From Micromonospora sp. C31 (GTDB lineage Bacteria; Actinomycetota; Actinomycetes; Mycobacteriales; Micromonosporaceae), in NCBI RefSeq assembly GCF_018070575.1, contig NZ_JAGPXN010000025.1:1-64000 (forward strand): 64,000 nucleotides of DNA. The letters run 5' to 3'. The translations under genes and the position numbers were made by a program. Positions within the stretch are counted from its first letter, which is position 1; the number at the start of each line of letters is the position of its first letter. Of the stretch, positions 22,030-31,445 are shown piece after piece. The notes below the pieces were generated by a model. The model was not told the DNA's origin. It ran no database searches and saw only the letters and a program-made list of their open reading frames with translations.

Positions 22030-24450
22030 TTAGCGGCGGGTGCCGCTGCGGAAGGGCAGCACCGTGGCGTCGGTGCTGTCGTCGAGCTCGGTGGCCGGCT
22101 GGCCGCCGAGTGCGGTGAGCAGGTCGGGCAGCTCGTCGGGGCGGATGAGGACGTCGCGGGCCTTGGAGCCTTGGGCGGGGCCGACGATGCGCAGGTCGGC
22201 GAGGGTGTCCATGAGGCGGCCGGCTTTGGCGAAGCCGATGCGCAGCTTGCGTTGCAGCATCGAGGTCGACCCGAACTGGCTGGTGACGATCAGTTCGATG
22301 GCCTCGCGCAGCAGGACCCGCTCGTCGGCGTCGAGGTCGTCGAGCGCCGTGGTGTCCACCGTCGGCCCGGCAGGGGTGGTGGCGGCCGGCGGCACGGCGG
22401 AGGTCGCGGCGGCCGGCTGAGCGCTGGCCTGGGTACGCCAGTGGTCGACGACGGCGGCGACCTCGGCGTCGGACACCCAGGCGCCCTGGATCCGGATCGG
22501 GGTGGACGCGCCCATCGGCAGGTACAGGCCGTCGCCCTTGCCGAGCAGTTTCTCGGCGCCGGGCTGGTCGATGATGACTCGGGAGTCGATCAGGGAGCTG
22601 GTGGCGAACGCGAGGCGGGACGGCACGTTGGCCTTGATCAGTCCGGTGACCACGTCCACGGAGGGGCGTTGGGTGGCCAGGACCAGGTGGATGCCGGCGG
22701 CGCGGGCGAGCTGGGTGATCCGCACGACGGAGTCTTCGACGTCGCGGGGGGCGACCATCATCAGGTCGGCCAGCTCGTCGACGATGACCACCAGGTACGG
22801 GTACGGCTCCAGGGTCCGGTCGCTGCCGGCCGGGGCGGTGATCTGCCCGGCGCGGACCTTGCGGTTGTACTCGTCGACGTGCCGGCAGCCGTGGGCGGCC
22901 ATGTCGTCGTAGCGCATGTCCATCTCCCGCACGACCCACTCCAGAGCGTCGGCGGCCTTACGGGCGTTGGTGATGATCGGGGTGACCAGGTGCGGAAGGC
23001 CCTCGTAGGCGGTCAGCTCGACGCGCTTGGGGTCGATCAGCAGCAGGCGCACCTCCTCGGGGGTGGCCCGCGTGAGCAGGGAGACGAGCAGGGTGTTGAG
23101 GCAGCCGGACTTGCCGGCGCCGGTGGCGCCGCCGATGAGGAGGTGGGGCATGGCCGCGAGGTTGGCGGTGACCGCGCTGCCGTCGATGTCCTGGCCCAGA
23201 CCGACAAGGAGCCGGTGCTGGTCGCGGGCGGCGGCGCGGATGACGTCGCCGAGGGTCACGATCTCCCGGTCCGGGTTGGGCAGCTCCACCCCGACGGCGC
23301 TCTTGCCCGGGATCGTGTCGAGCATCCGCACGTTCTCGGTGCCGACGCTCAGGCCGAAGTTCTTGGCCAGGCCGGTGACCTTCTGGACCTTCACGCCAGG
23401 GCCGAGGGTGATCTCGTAGCGGGTGACGGTCGGTCCGCGGCGCGCGCCCGACACCTTTGCGGCGACCTTGAACTCGTCGAGAACGCCCTGCAGCGCCATC
23501 CAGCCGGCGTCGCCGGGTCCGACGCGCCGGCGGGTGGACTCGCCGGCGGCGAGCAGGCTCACCGGCGGCAACTGGTAGCCGCCGGCCGTCGTCGCCGGCG
23601 ATACCGCCGCGACGGTCGTGGTGGCCGGGTCGGCCGCCCGGCGCGGTCGCGGCGGGCGAGACGCGGATTCCTCGGAATCACCCGGAGCGGCGGTCGTGGC
23701 AGCCGTCGGCGTAGCGGTGGTGGCTGTCGGCATGGCGGTGGTGTCGTCCTGGTCGACGTCGTCCTCGTCGTCGGCGTCGATGAGGTCGATAAGGTCCGTC
23801 GCCGGCGACGCGGGGGTGCGGCGGCGCAGAGCGGCGATGCTGGTCGCCACGGCGACCGGGGTGATGCCGGTGAGGGCGGTCAGGCCGGCGGCGACGAGTC
23901 CGATCAGGATCGGCGCGGCACCCCATGCGCTGAGCACGAGGTCGAGAGCACCGGTCAGGCGGCCGATCAGCCCGCCCGCGCCGGGCGCGGCGAGGTCGAG
24001 TAGTCCGCCGAGGCCGGCGGCGATCCCGAGGGTGCCGGCGGCCTGGGCGAGGGTGCGGACGGTGTGGGTGCCGGCGGGGTGGCGCATCACCTGCACGGCG
24101 AGCCAGATCAGCGGGAGCGGCGCGAGCGGGGCGAGTCCGCCGAGCAGGGCGTCGGTGATGGCGGCCGGCACGTCGAGGATCCGCCCGAGCGGTCCGGCGG
24201 GGTTGGTCCACTGCGCGGCGGCGACGGTCAGGCCGGTCAGCAGCAGGGCCAGGCCGGCGTGGTCGTGGCCGGGCAGGTCCACCTCGGGGGTGCGGTGCGG
24301 GCTGGGCAGGCGGCGGGCGAGACAGCCGGCGCCACGGGCGGCGCGGTGCCAGGTGGCGCGGACGGCCACACCGCACCAGCGGGCGATGGCGGCGCCGTGG
24401 TCGACCTCGGCCTTCTTCTTCGCGCTGCGGCGGCGGGTGGTGCTGGCCAT
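22030..24450 (-). CDS. FtsK/SpoIIIE-type DNA translocase, 806 aa
   Basis: The protein has the whole layout of a chromosomal FtsK. After a basic N terminus come four or more membrane helices (about 60-240), an acidic/Pro linker, then the motor: GGATGAGKSGCLN (Walker A, about residue 440), LLIDPKRVELTAYEGLPHL, VVIVDELADLMM (Walker B), LATQRPSVDVVTG, and KGDGLYLPMG. The C-terminal gamma winged helix follows (TSMLQRKLRIGFAKAGRLMD), which reads polar sequences such as KOPS/SRS. AAGGAG precedes the ATG. Carrying a complete FtsK with a gamma domain on an element, beside a second FtsK-type ATPase, is unusual; it may pump or resolve element DNA at division or sporulation septa. Confidence 0.9.
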   Translation of the reverse strand: MASTTRRRSAKKKAEVDHGAAIARWCGVAVRATWHRAARGAGCLARRLPSPHRTPEVDLPGHDHAGLALLLTGLTVAAAQWTNPAGPLGRILDVPAAITDALLGGLAPLAPLPLIWLAVQVMRHPAGTHTVRTLAQAAGTLGIAAGLGGLLDLAAPGAGGLIGRLTGALDLVLSAWGAAPILIGLVAAGLTALTGITPVAVATSIAALRRRTPASPATDLIDLIDADDEDDVDQDDTTAMPTATTATPTAATTAAPGDSEESASRPPRPRRAADPATTTVAAVSPATTAGGYQLPPVSLLAAGESTRRRVGPGDAGWMALQGVLDEFKVAAKVSGARRGPTVTRYEITLGPGVKVQKVTGLAKNFGLSVGTENVRMLDTIPGKSAVGVELPNPDREIVTLGDVIRAAARDQHRLLVGLGQDIDGSAVTANLAAMPHLLIGGATGAGKSGCLNTLLVSLLTRATPEEVRLLLIDPKRVELTAYEGLPHLVTPIITNARKAADALEWVVREMDMRYDDMAAHGCRHVDEYNRKVRAGQITAPAGSDRTLEPYPYLVVIVDELADLMMVAPRDVEDSVVRITQLARAAGIHLVLATQRPSVDVVTGLIKANVPSRLAFATSSLIDSRVIIDQPGAEKLLGKGDGLYLPMGASTPIRIQGAWVSDAEVAAVVDHWRTQASAQPAAATSAVPPAATTPAGPTVDTTALDDLDADERVLLREAIELIVTSQFGSTSMLQRKLRIGFAKAGRLMDTLADLRIVGPAQGSKARDVLIRPDELPDLLTALGGQPATELDDSTDATVLPFRSGTRR

Positions 24451-24558
24451 GGGGGTCTCCTTGTCCGGGCGGGAGTGGGTGCGCGGCAGGGGCAGGGGGG
24501 ATGGGCTTGGCGGCCACCGCGAGGGCCGGACCCGAGGGGCCGGCCGTCACGGCGGCGG

Positions 24559-26496
24559 TCAGGCCGAGATGGTGAAGGGGCCGCCGCGCTGGGCGGGCGG
24601 GGTGATGCGGCCCGCGTCCTTGAGTCGGCCGAGCAGGGCGTAGAGCTGGGACTGCTCGACGGGGCAGTCGGGGCGGTCCAGCAGCGCCTGCGCGGAGGCG
24701 GGTCCACGGCGCAGGCACGCCAGCACCCACTCGGCGGGGGTGGGCGGGGTGACCTGCTCCACCACCGCGGTGGTGCTCTTGCGGCCACCACCGCCGAACG
24801 CGGCGCGCAGCCGGTCCACGGCGCTGCCGCCGCCCGTGGTCGTCTTGGCGGTGGTGGCCGGGGCACGGTGGCCAGCGAGCACGATCGGGCTGGCCGGGTC
24901 GACTGCCGGGACCTGCCACTGCACGGGCACGCGAGGGCTGGTGGCGGCCACGGCGGCCTCGTCGAGGTTCGGGACGCGGCAGATCATGCCGACGCGGTTG
25001 CTGTTGCGCAGGTAGCCCATGCCGGCGGTGGTCTGGCCGTCGATCTCGGCGGGCAACGCGAACGGGTCACCGACGAAGTCGTCGGGCAGGATCGTCGAGC
25101 CGCTGCCACGGTTGGAGATCCGCAGCACGAAGGCGTTGCCGGCGACCACGGCGTCACGCAGACGCACCGACCCGCCAAGGGACTTCATCTGCGGGAGCTG
25201 GGTGGCCAGCACGAGGCCGCAGCCGGTCTTACGCATCGTCTCGGCGGCTTGCTCGACCACGCCGACGATCGGCGTGTTCGGGATCAGCACGAGCTGGCAC
25301 TCGTCGATGACGACGACGAACATGCGCAGGCCGAGAGCCTTCACGCGGGGGTCGTCCTCGTCGAACGCCTCGACGCCGGCGGCAGCCAACAGTTCGCTGC
25401 GGCGCATCACCTCGGCGTGGAACCGGCGGGCCAGCAGGGCGGTCGCCTCGACACCGGGGTGGTACTCCACCGTGTCTTTCCACGCGGGCAGGCTCTGCCC
25501 GTTCTGCGGGTCGCCGACGGCGACCTGCACCCCCGCAGCGAGCAGATTGGCGATCAACGCGCCCAGGGCGCGGGACTTGCCGGTGCCCATCGATCCGACG
25601 ATCAGACCGCCGAGCACCCCGAAACGCGGCCGGGTCAGCACCCAGTGGCCGGGAGAGCCGTCGCTGAAACGAGCGATTTCGAAGCGGCCGTTGGCGTAGG
25701 TGGGGCCGGTCCACGGCACCCCGCCAGCGATGTAGGACCGCTCGACGAAGATCACCCGCAGCCACGCCCGCTTACCGGTGTTGCGCCACCCGACGGCGCC
25801 CTCGTCGAGGTCCAGGGCGACCTCCACGTCCGGGCCGGTCTTGACCAGCGGGCCCGGCTTCGTGCCGGGAGCCAACCGCACGAGGGCCTCGACAACTCCG
25901 GGGCGGGGCGCGACCGCCTGCACCAGCGTGGTGCCCTCACACACCTTCGCGGGCAGCACCTCGTGCTCCCAGCGGTGCTGCCAGTGCGCGGTCAGCGGAT
26001 CCATCTCGCCCGGCACGTCGGCCACGGCCGGGGCCGGGGCCGGCTCGGGCTGCGGCGGGCGCTGGCGCAGGTGGTACCACCACGGCCAGCCGAGCACCGC
26101 GCCAGCGAGAGTCGGCACGAACATGGTCAGCGTCGGGTGGGCGGCCATCGCGGCCGGCCCGCCAGCGGCGACCGTGGCGACGGCGCACACGCCGAGGACC
26201 ACGGCGATCGCGGCCCGCCACGCCCGCACGGTGCGGGAGCGGGCCCGCCACCCGACGGCGGTGGCAGCGATGGCCAGAGCGAGGATCGCCACCGTCTGCC
26301 ACGACACCCCGAGAGGCCCGGCCACCCAGGCGACGACCAGCTCGGCGGCGACCCAGTACGCCGGCAGCAGCCGCCGCCAACTGCGCTTGACCAGCCACGC
26401 CACCGCGTATGCGGTGACGGCGAGCAGGGCGGTCAAGGCGTGGCCGAGCTTGGCCAGGCGCTCCGAGCGAATCTCCTGAGCGGTCCGGGTCGTCAT
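24559..26496 (-). CDS. Membrane-anchored FtsK/TraB-type ATPase, 645 aa
   Basis: Three or four N-terminal helices (residues about 20-145) are followed by a HerA/FtsK-like ATPase with Walker A GSMGTGKSRAL at about residue 300 and Walker B MFVVVIDECQ at about 390, then LATQLPQMKSLGG (sensor). The C terminus has a winged-helix-like tail (VLACLRRGPASAQALLDRPD). Proteins of this form are the main DNA pumps or coupling proteins on many actinobacterial plasmids (TraB, TcpA). Since the window also has a TraG/VirD4 protein, this one may drive intramycelial spread or double-stranded transfer. AGGAGAG lies before the ATG. Confidence 0.85.
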   Translation of the reverse strand: MTTRTAQEIRSERLAKLGHALTALLAVTAYAVAWLVKRSWRRLLPAYWVAAELVVAWVAGPLGVSWQTVAILALAIAATAVGWRARSRTVRAWRAAIAVVLGVCAVATVAAGGPAAMAAHPTLTMFVPTLAGAVLGWPWWYHLRQRPPQPEPAPAPAVADVPGEMDPLTAHWQHRWEHEVLPAKVCEGTTLVQAVAPRPGVVEALVRLAPGTKPGPLVKTGPDVEVALDLDEGAVGWRNTGKRAWLRVIFVERSYIAGGVPWTGPTYANGRFEIARFSDGSPGHWVLTRPRFGVLGGLIVGSMGTGKSRALGALIANLLAAGVQVAVGDPQNGQSLPAWKDTVEYHPGVEATALLARRFHAEVMRRSELLAAAGVEAFDEDDPRVKALGLRMFVVVIDECQLVLIPNTPIVGVVEQAAETMRKTGCGLVLATQLPQMKSLGGSVRLRDAVVAGNAFVLRISNRGSGSTILPDDFVGDPFALPAEIDGQTTAGMGYLRNSNRVGMICRVPNLDEAAVAATSPRVPVQWQVPAVDPASPIVLAGHRAPATTAKTTTGGGSAVDRLRAAFGGGGRKSTTAVVEQVTPPTPAEWVLACLRRGPASAQALLDRPDCPVEQSQLYALLGRLKDAGRITPPAQRGGPFTISA

Positions 26497-26597
26497 CGCG
26501 GGCTCTCCTCATGCGTCGGGGCTGGCAGGCGGTGCGAGAGACGGGGAGGGGCTGGGCCCCGGGGCGGTGACCGCCCCGGGGCCCGGGGTGGGTCGGG

Positions 26598-28145
26598 TCA
26601 GCCGACCAGGACTTCCTTGCTGGCGACGTTGCCGCCGGCGTCGGCGACAGCCTCGGCGACCTGGCCGTCCTTGGCGTTGAAGTCGCCCAACGCGGCCTGC
26701 AGCTCCTCCTGGGCGCTGTTCAGCGCCGCGTGGGCGGCGGCAACCTGCTCGGCGGCGTCGCGCAGGTGCGCGACGGTCGAGGCCGCCATCTCCAGGGACT
26801 CGTAGCGGTCGGCGGCCTCGGTCAGCACGCCGGCGATCCCGCCGATCGTCTCGGCGTTCTCCCCGGCCGCCTCGGCCGCAGCGGTGAACGCGGCGCGGAT
26901 CTCCTCCGGACCAGTGGCTTCCAGGTTCACGGTCATCTCCCTCAGTTGCTCGGTGTTGCTTGACGAACCGGCCGCCGGGTCGGCGGTCGGGTGGTGCTGG
27001 TCGTCCCCGGCGTCGGTGCCGGTGGTCTTGTGGTCGTCGCAGTACGGGCCCTGCGGGCCGCCGGCCGGGTTCTCGCACCACTGGTCGAGAAAGCCCTCGC
27101 GGACCTCCCGGTGGGCGCACTTGCCGTACAGCTCGGAGCGCAGCCGCTCCTGGTCGCCCTGGGTGACCGGGGTGGTCGGCGCCGGGATGTCGGCGGCCGG
27201 GGGACAGGTGTGCTGGGCGGCGGCGGCCTCGGCGGCGGCCAGCGAGTCGAAGCCCGCCCGGCGGGCGCGGCATCGCGGACACACCCACTGGTACACCGGG
27301 CCATCGGACGGCGGATTCGGGACCGCGCGCAGCCGGCTGTCGTCCGCCCCGCATCGGGGACACCTGCGCGGCATCTCGGCGGTGACGCTGGTCTTCCCGC
27401 ACCGGCCGCACTTGGTGTGATGCAACCGCTGCGGCCATTCCTGCGTCGCCTTCGGCACCGGCGGAGCGACATCGGCGGCCGTCGGTGGCTTCTGGGCCGG
27501 CTGCTCGGGCTGCCCGGCGGCTTCCGGCGGCGCCGGCTCCTGGGCGCCGCCCGGGATCAGCCGCAGCGGCGGACGGCCCGGCTCCTGCCCGCCAGCGGGG
27601 TCGGCGTGCGATTCAGTCGAATCGGCGTCGCGGCCGGTGCCACTGTCGGTGTCTTGGACGGCCTCCTTGGTGCCGCCGGTGTACTGCTCGGGGTGCTCGG
27701 TGCGGGTGTGCTCGCGGCCGGCGCCCTGGGCGTTGGCCTCGATGCGGTAGGGGCGGCTGGACCAGCCGCAGTGGTCGCAGTCGGCGTACCAGCGGCCGTC
27801 GTCGTCGACGTCGACCACGACGCCGTCGACGGCCTGGGCGCCGCGCTTGCGGGCCACCGCGCGGCGGCGGCGGGCCCGGGCCCGTTCGGTGGCGTCCTCG
27901 ATCAGCCCTGCGAGGTAGCCGTCGGCCGCCGCGACCGTGCCGCCCGACCGGCCGCCGGCACCCCCGGCCGTGCCGTCGGCGGTCTTGCCGCCGTCGGTGT
28001 TCTTGCCGCCGCCGGTGGCCTGCTGGCGGGCGCGGGCCTGCCGGCGCGGGGACTGCTTGCCGCGCACCGCGTACGCGGCGTCCTCCAGCAGCAGCACGGC
28101 GATCTTCGCCACCGCCAGGTAGACCAGGATGTCGAAGAAGATCAC
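26598..28145 (-). CDS. Membrane-anchored zinc-ribbon protein, 515 aa
   Basis: The GTG start overlaps the upstream stop (GTGA). One N-terminal helix (FFDILVYLAVAKIAVLLLED) is followed by a basic Gly-rich stretch, a C2H2-like finger (CDHCGWSSRPY...HTRTEH, residues about 122-150), two zinc ribbons (CGRCGKTS...CPRCGA and VCPRCRARR...H.C), a third Cys/His cluster (CAHREVREG...CENP...CDDH) and a 90-residue helical C-terminal domain rich in Ala and Glu. It is probably inner-membrane with the zinc modules in the cytoplasm. Role unknown; position next to the FtsK-type ATPase suggests a DNA-processing accessory. Confidence 0.8.
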   Translation of the reverse strand: MIFFDILVYLAVAKIAVLLLEDAAYAVRGKQSPRRQARARQQATGGGKNTDGGKTADGTAGGAGGRSGGTVAAADGYLAGLIEDATERARARRRRAVARKRGAQAVDGVVVDVDDDGRWYADCDHCGWSSRPYRIEANAQGAGREHTRTEHPEQYTGGTKEAVQDTDSGTGRDADSTESHADPAGGQEPGRPPLRLIPGGAQEPAPPEAAGQPEQPAQKPPTAADVAPPVPKATQEWPQRLHHTKCGRCGKTSVTAEMPRRCPRCGADDSRLRAVPNPPSDGPVYQWVCPRCRARRAGFDSLAAAEAAAAQHTCPPAADIPAPTTPVTQGDQERLRSELYGKCAHREVREGFLDQWCENPAGGPQGPYCDDHKTTGTDAGDDQHHPTADPAAGSSSNTEQLREMTVNLEATGPEEIRAAFTAAAEAAGENAETIGGIAGVLTEAADRYESLEMAASTVAHLRDAAEQVAAAHAALNSAQEELQAALGDFNAKDGQVAEAVADAGGNVASKEVLVG

Positions 28146-28582
28146 TGGACCACGTCCCGGATGGTCGCGCCGAGGCCGCCGATGATCATCGGCAGCAGCA
28201 GGGCGCAGGCGAGTGCGGCGTGGGCCAGCTTGGCCTTGCCACCGCCGCCGCCCTTGCCGGTCGCGCCCTTGCCGCCGCCGGCGCTCTTGCCGCCGCCCTT
28301 GCCGCGCAGGAACACGACCACGACGATCCCGAGCGCGAGTCCCAACGCGGTGGGAAGGGCCAGGGCGACCTGCTTGGTGTCCTGACCGATCCAGTCACCG
28401 ATCGGCTCGGCGACCGTGGTGATGCCCTTGGCGAGCCACTTGTTGACCTGCGTGACGACGACGCCGGCGAGCAGTGCGCCGACCACCAGGCCGACGACGA
28501 CCCGCAGGCGGGGAGTGAAGTGGAAGGCGATCGACAGGCCGATGTAGACGAGTCCGCCGAGCACGATCAGTGCGCTGGTCAT
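28142..28582 (-). CDS. Membrane protein, 146 aa
   Basis: AGGAGG lies 7 nt before the ATG at 28582. Four hydrophobic helices (ALIVLGGLVYIGLSIAF, VVGLVVGALLAGVVVTQV, ALALPTALGLALGIVVVVFL and a C-terminal AALACALLLPMIIGG) are interrupted by a lysine/glycine-rich loop (GKGGGKSAGGGKG). It resembles small channel-like proteins of conjugation operons. Its stop overlaps the next GTG. Confidence 0.75.
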   Translation of the reverse strand: MTSALIVLGGLVYIGLSIAFHFTPRLRVVVGLVVGALLAGVVVTQVNKWLAKGITTVAEPIGDWIGQDTKQVALALPTALGLALGIVVVVFLRGKGGGKSAGGGKGATGKGGGGGKAKLAHAALACALLLPMIIGGLGATIRDVVQ

Positions 28583-28599
28583 GACAGGTGCCTCCTCTC

Positions 28600-29055
28600 T
28601 CAGAGGGTTGCGAGGAAGACCGCGGCCACCGCAGCGGCGGCCAGCGATCGCAGGGGGTGGGCCAGGACCCACGAGGCCAGGTGCAGCAGGCCGCGGGGGA
28701 TGAGCACGAGCACCGCCCAGCAGGCCATCGCGATGGCTTGGGCGTCCTGCCCGTCGCGGGCCTGACCGGTCAGCGCGACGAGGTCGGACAGCGGCTCCGG
28801 GGAGCCGGTCCACACCGCCGTGACGCTCTCCCAATCCCCCGGAACGTCACGCAGAGTAATTCCGATGCCGGAGTTGGGGCCGGAAGAGGCCGGCCCGTTG
28901 TGTGCGGGTTCGTCCCGGTTGGATTCCGGTAGGGGAGGGGTCGGAAGGGCCTCTGACCTGTGCGGAGCGAGGGAAACGATGTCCGCCTCACGCCGGAACG
29001 GAATTCGCGGCATCGGTGACGGTTGGTAGTTGTCCTCGGCGGGTTGGGCGCTCAC
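28600..29055 (-). CDS. Tail-anchored hypothetical protein, 151 aa
   Basis: The GTG at 29055 is chosen because GGAGGTGA lies 5 nt upstream; the frame runs 28 codons further without support. The first 100 residues are proline-rich and acidic and likely unstructured. Two hydrophobic stretches close the protein (IAMACWAVLVLIPRGLLHL and LRSLAAAAVAAVFLATL). No family recognised. Confidence 0.7.
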   Translation of the reverse strand: MSAQPAEDNYQPSPMPRIPFRREADIVSLAPHRSEALPTPPLPESNRDEPAHNGPASSGPNSGIGITLRDVPGDWESVTAVWTGSPEPLSDLVALTGQARDGQDAQAIAMACWAVLVLIPRGLLHLASWVLAHPLRSLAAAAVAAVFLATL

Positions 29056-29230
29056 GGGATCACCTCCATCAGGTGCGGTTGGTGCGGGTCGAAACGGGGT
29101 CGCATGGGGTTGTTCCTGCCTGCCGAGGGGTGGGGCCACGGCACTCGACCCGACGTCGTCGGCGGATCGAGCACCGTGGGCTCACCGGCTCACGGCCGCC
29201 GGGTTGTGCGCGCGGCGCTGGCCGGTCGGC

Positions 29231-30586
29231 TCAGGCGACGCGACCGCTGGTGAGTTCGAGGACCTGGTCGACGATTTCCGCCGGCACGGCGTTGAGGACC
29301 CGGCTGATCGTGCGCTCGGAAATGCCGGTAATTTCCTTCAGCGCGGTCTGGGTGGCGTTCCGGTTTTCCGCTCGGGCGGCCAGGATCAGCGCCACCGTTT
29401 CCGGTCGGACCTTGTCCACCTCGGGCAGGTTGGCCGGCAACTGAGCCGGAACCGACGCCAGAGATTTCCGGGCGACGGGCCGCGCGATTTCCGGCTGCCG
29501 TCCCCCGCTGGTTTCCGCCTTCTCCTGCGCCCTGGCGAGGGCGCGACGGGTGCGCTCCAGCTCGTTGGCCACCATGTCGCGGGCGTCCTTGATCGCCTGG
29601 CTCTCCTGCTCGGCGAGGGCCCGCGCGGTGGCCTGCGCCTCGGCGAAGCGCTGCGCCTGGTCGAGCTGCGCCCGCAGCGCCCGCACCGTCTCGTCCAGCT
29701 CGGCGACCCGGTCCTGGGCGGCCTGGCTGGTGTAGCGGGCCTCCGCCAGGGCCTGCTGGTAGTCACGTTCGGCCTGCTCAGCGGCCTCGGTGAGCACCCG
29801 GACCTGTTCGGTGGTGGCCTGCTCGGTCAGGGCCCGGGCGGTAGCGGCGCGGTCCGCGGTGTCGCGGGCCTCGGCCAGCCGACCCTCGGCCATCCGCGCC
29901 GCCTCGATCGCGGTGGCGGCCCGCTGCTCGGCGACCCGGGCGGCCTCACGAGCCTCAGCGGCGGCTTGGACGTGCTCGGCGATTTCCGCCTCCGTGACGG
30001 CCTCGATTTCCGCCCGCGTTTCCGCCTCCGAGCGCGCCCGCGTTTCAGCATCGGCAGCGCGGGTTTCCGCCTCGACCCGGGCGGCGGTTTCCGCCTCGGC
30101 CCGCGCCGTTTCCGCCCGCGCCTTCGCCTCCGCTTCCGCCTGCGCCTGGCGCGCGGCGGCCGTTTCCGCCTGCGCCGCCCGGACCTCTTCCGCCCGTCGC
30201 GCCGCCTCTTCCTCGGCCGCGATCTCCTTTCCGGTGCGACCGGTGAGGATCTTGACGCGGACGACCACGATCGGCGCGATGCACGCGACCGCCACCACCA
30301 GACCCCACGGCGTCTCTTCGCCCTCGGTAATGAAGACCGGCAGGAGGTGCACCGCGACCTGGCAGAAGATCATCAGCAGCATGCCGACGACCATGTCCTT
30401 CCACCGGCGACGGTGGAACGCGGTGATCACGTACACGTCGAGCATCACCGGGAACATCCAGGCGATCCACTTCGAGAAGTGAGCCAGGACCGCCAGGTCG
30501 AACTCGCCCTTGGCCGTGAGGATCACTGCGGCGGCCATGGCGATCCACGGCCCCACCGTCGACGCGTCGCGCAGCTTCTCCTTCAT
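29231..30586 (-). CDS. Spread-type membrane protein with long coiled coil and HTH tail, 451 aa
   Basis: Four N-terminal helices include VGPWIAMAAAVILTAKGEF and FPVMLDVYVITAFHRRR, the 'PVMLD' signature seen in SpdB/DUF2637-like plasmid spread proteins. Residues 135-360 are a continuous Ala/Glu/Arg coiled coil. The end carries a helix-turn-helix (ATQTALKEITGISERTISRV). So this is a membrane-tethered coil with a possible DNA-binding tip, fitting a role in holding or spreading element DNA at the membrane. Start ATG 30586 overlaps the stop of the upstream gene (ATGA). Confidence 0.8.
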   Translation of the reverse strand: MKEKLRDASTVGPWIAMAAAVILTAKGEFDLAVLAHFSKWIAWMFPVMLDVYVITAFHRRRWKDMVVGMLLMIFCQVAVHLLPVFITEGEETPWGLVVAVACIAPIVVVRVKILTGRTGKEIAAEEEAARRAEEVRAAQAETAAARQAQAEAEAKARAETARAEAETAARVEAETRAADAETRARSEAETRAEIEAVTEAEIAEHVQAAAEAREAARVAEQRAATAIEAARMAEGRLAEARDTADRAATARALTEQATTEQVRVLTEAAEQAERDYQQALAEARYTSQAAQDRVAELDETVRALRAQLDQAQRFAEAQATARALAEQESQAIKDARDMVANELERTRRALARAQEKAETSGGRQPEIARPVARKSLASVPAQLPANLPEVDKVRPETVALILAARAENRNATQTALKEITGISERTISRVLNAVPAEIVDQVLELTSGRVA

Positions 30587-30957
30587 CGGGCTGCCCCCAT
30601 CGTTGGCACGCAGTCCAGGCACTCCCCGCGAGAGCGCGGGATGTAGTAGGGCTGTACGACCTGACAGGTCGGGCAGGTGCGTCGGGCCCGCAGCGCGCAG
30701 CCGATCGCGGCCCGCTGCGCTGGCGTGGCCGTGCGCTTCGGCCGGGCCAGGTCCACCCGGTACAGGTAGGCCGTCCGCACACCGCCGACGCCGCGCCACA
30801 GCACCTGCGCGGCCACCTCCTGGCCACCCGGCCGAAGCCCTCGCGCCCGCAACTGCCGGCGAGTGGCGTAGCCGGCCGGCGCACCCTTCCACCAGTAGGT
30901 GGGGATGCCGTAGCGGGTGCCCTCCGGGTCGTAGAACGCGGCACGGATCCGGCTCAC
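30583..30957 (-). CDS. RRQRL-type zinc-binding protein, 124 aa
   Basis: GTG 30957 overlaps the upstream stop (GTGA). The core contains the arginine motif TRRQLRARGLRPGG, followed by LYRVDLARPKRTATPAQRAA and a C-terminal CPTC...CLDC zinc ribbon. This matches the RRQRL-motif zinc protein family of actinobacterial plasmids, whose function is not known to me. Coupled translation on both sides places it firmly in the operon. Confidence 0.8.
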   Translation of the reverse strand: MSRIRAAFYDPEGTRYGIPTYWWKGAPAGYATRRQLRARGLRPGGQEVAAQVLWRGVGGVRTAYLYRVDLARPKRTATPAQRAAIGCALRARRTCPTCQVVQPYYIPRSRGECLDCVPTMGAAR

Positions 30958-31445
30958 CGCGACACCTCCCACTCGTAGGAGGCCGTCACGGCCAGGTGCC
31001 CGGCCAGCGTGAGCAGCGTCGACGTGGCCGCCGAGATGGTCAGCCGGCCGAGGTCGTCGACGTCGGGCGGCGCCTGCTCGAACATCGCCGCGCGGGCCAC
31101 CTTGATGCCCGCGACGATGTCGCTCAGCGGCAGCCCTGCCGGCCCGAACTGCTTGAACCAGGCGTCGAGAATCTGCACCGCCGTCGCGTAGCCCGCGCAC
31201 ACGCCCTTGGCCCAGGCGTGCCCGGCCGGGTCGCTGTGCTCGGTGCGGTCCGCCTCCCGCAGAGCCGTCTCGCCCCGCGCGGCCCAATCGGCGCGCACCT
31301 GCTCCGGCGAGAGCACCTCACGGCCGTTGAGGATCAGGCGGCCGGTGTACGACACCACCGTGCCGCGCCGGTCGCTGCTGATGTTCGACCGGCCGGTCGC
31401 GCGGATGCTGACACCCGCCAGCGTCGGGATACGCAGCGTCGGCAT
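30954..31445 (-). CDS. Hypothetical protein, 163 aa
   Basis: The ATG shares its A with the upstream TGA (TGATG). The N-terminal third is beta-rich (LRIPTLAGVSIRATGRSN), the rest helical. No cysteine clusters or membrane helix beyond a mild hydrophobic segment near the end (STLLTLAGHLAVTAS). Unrecognised member of the sigma-led operon. Confidence 0.7.
   Translation of the reverse strand: MPTLRIPTLAGVSIRATGRSNISSDRRGTVVSYTGRLILNGREVLSPEQVRADWAARGETALREADRTEHSDPAGHAWAKGVCAGYATAVQILDAWFKQFGPAGLPLSDIVAGIKVARAAMFEQAPPDVDDLGRLTISAATSTLLTLAGHLAVTASYEWEVSR

Noticed and set aside
21478..26805. Very long rightward frames (about 840 and 910 codons) opposite the FtsK-type genes
   Set aside because: They are antisense shadows of GC-rich coding sequence; composition is Gly/Arg/Asp-rich with no motifs, and the leftward frames carry clear Walker boxes.
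29030..30646. Rightward 538-codon frame
   Set aside because: Antisense shadow of the coiled-coil gene; low-complexity Gly/Arg/Leu repeats mirror the coil codons.
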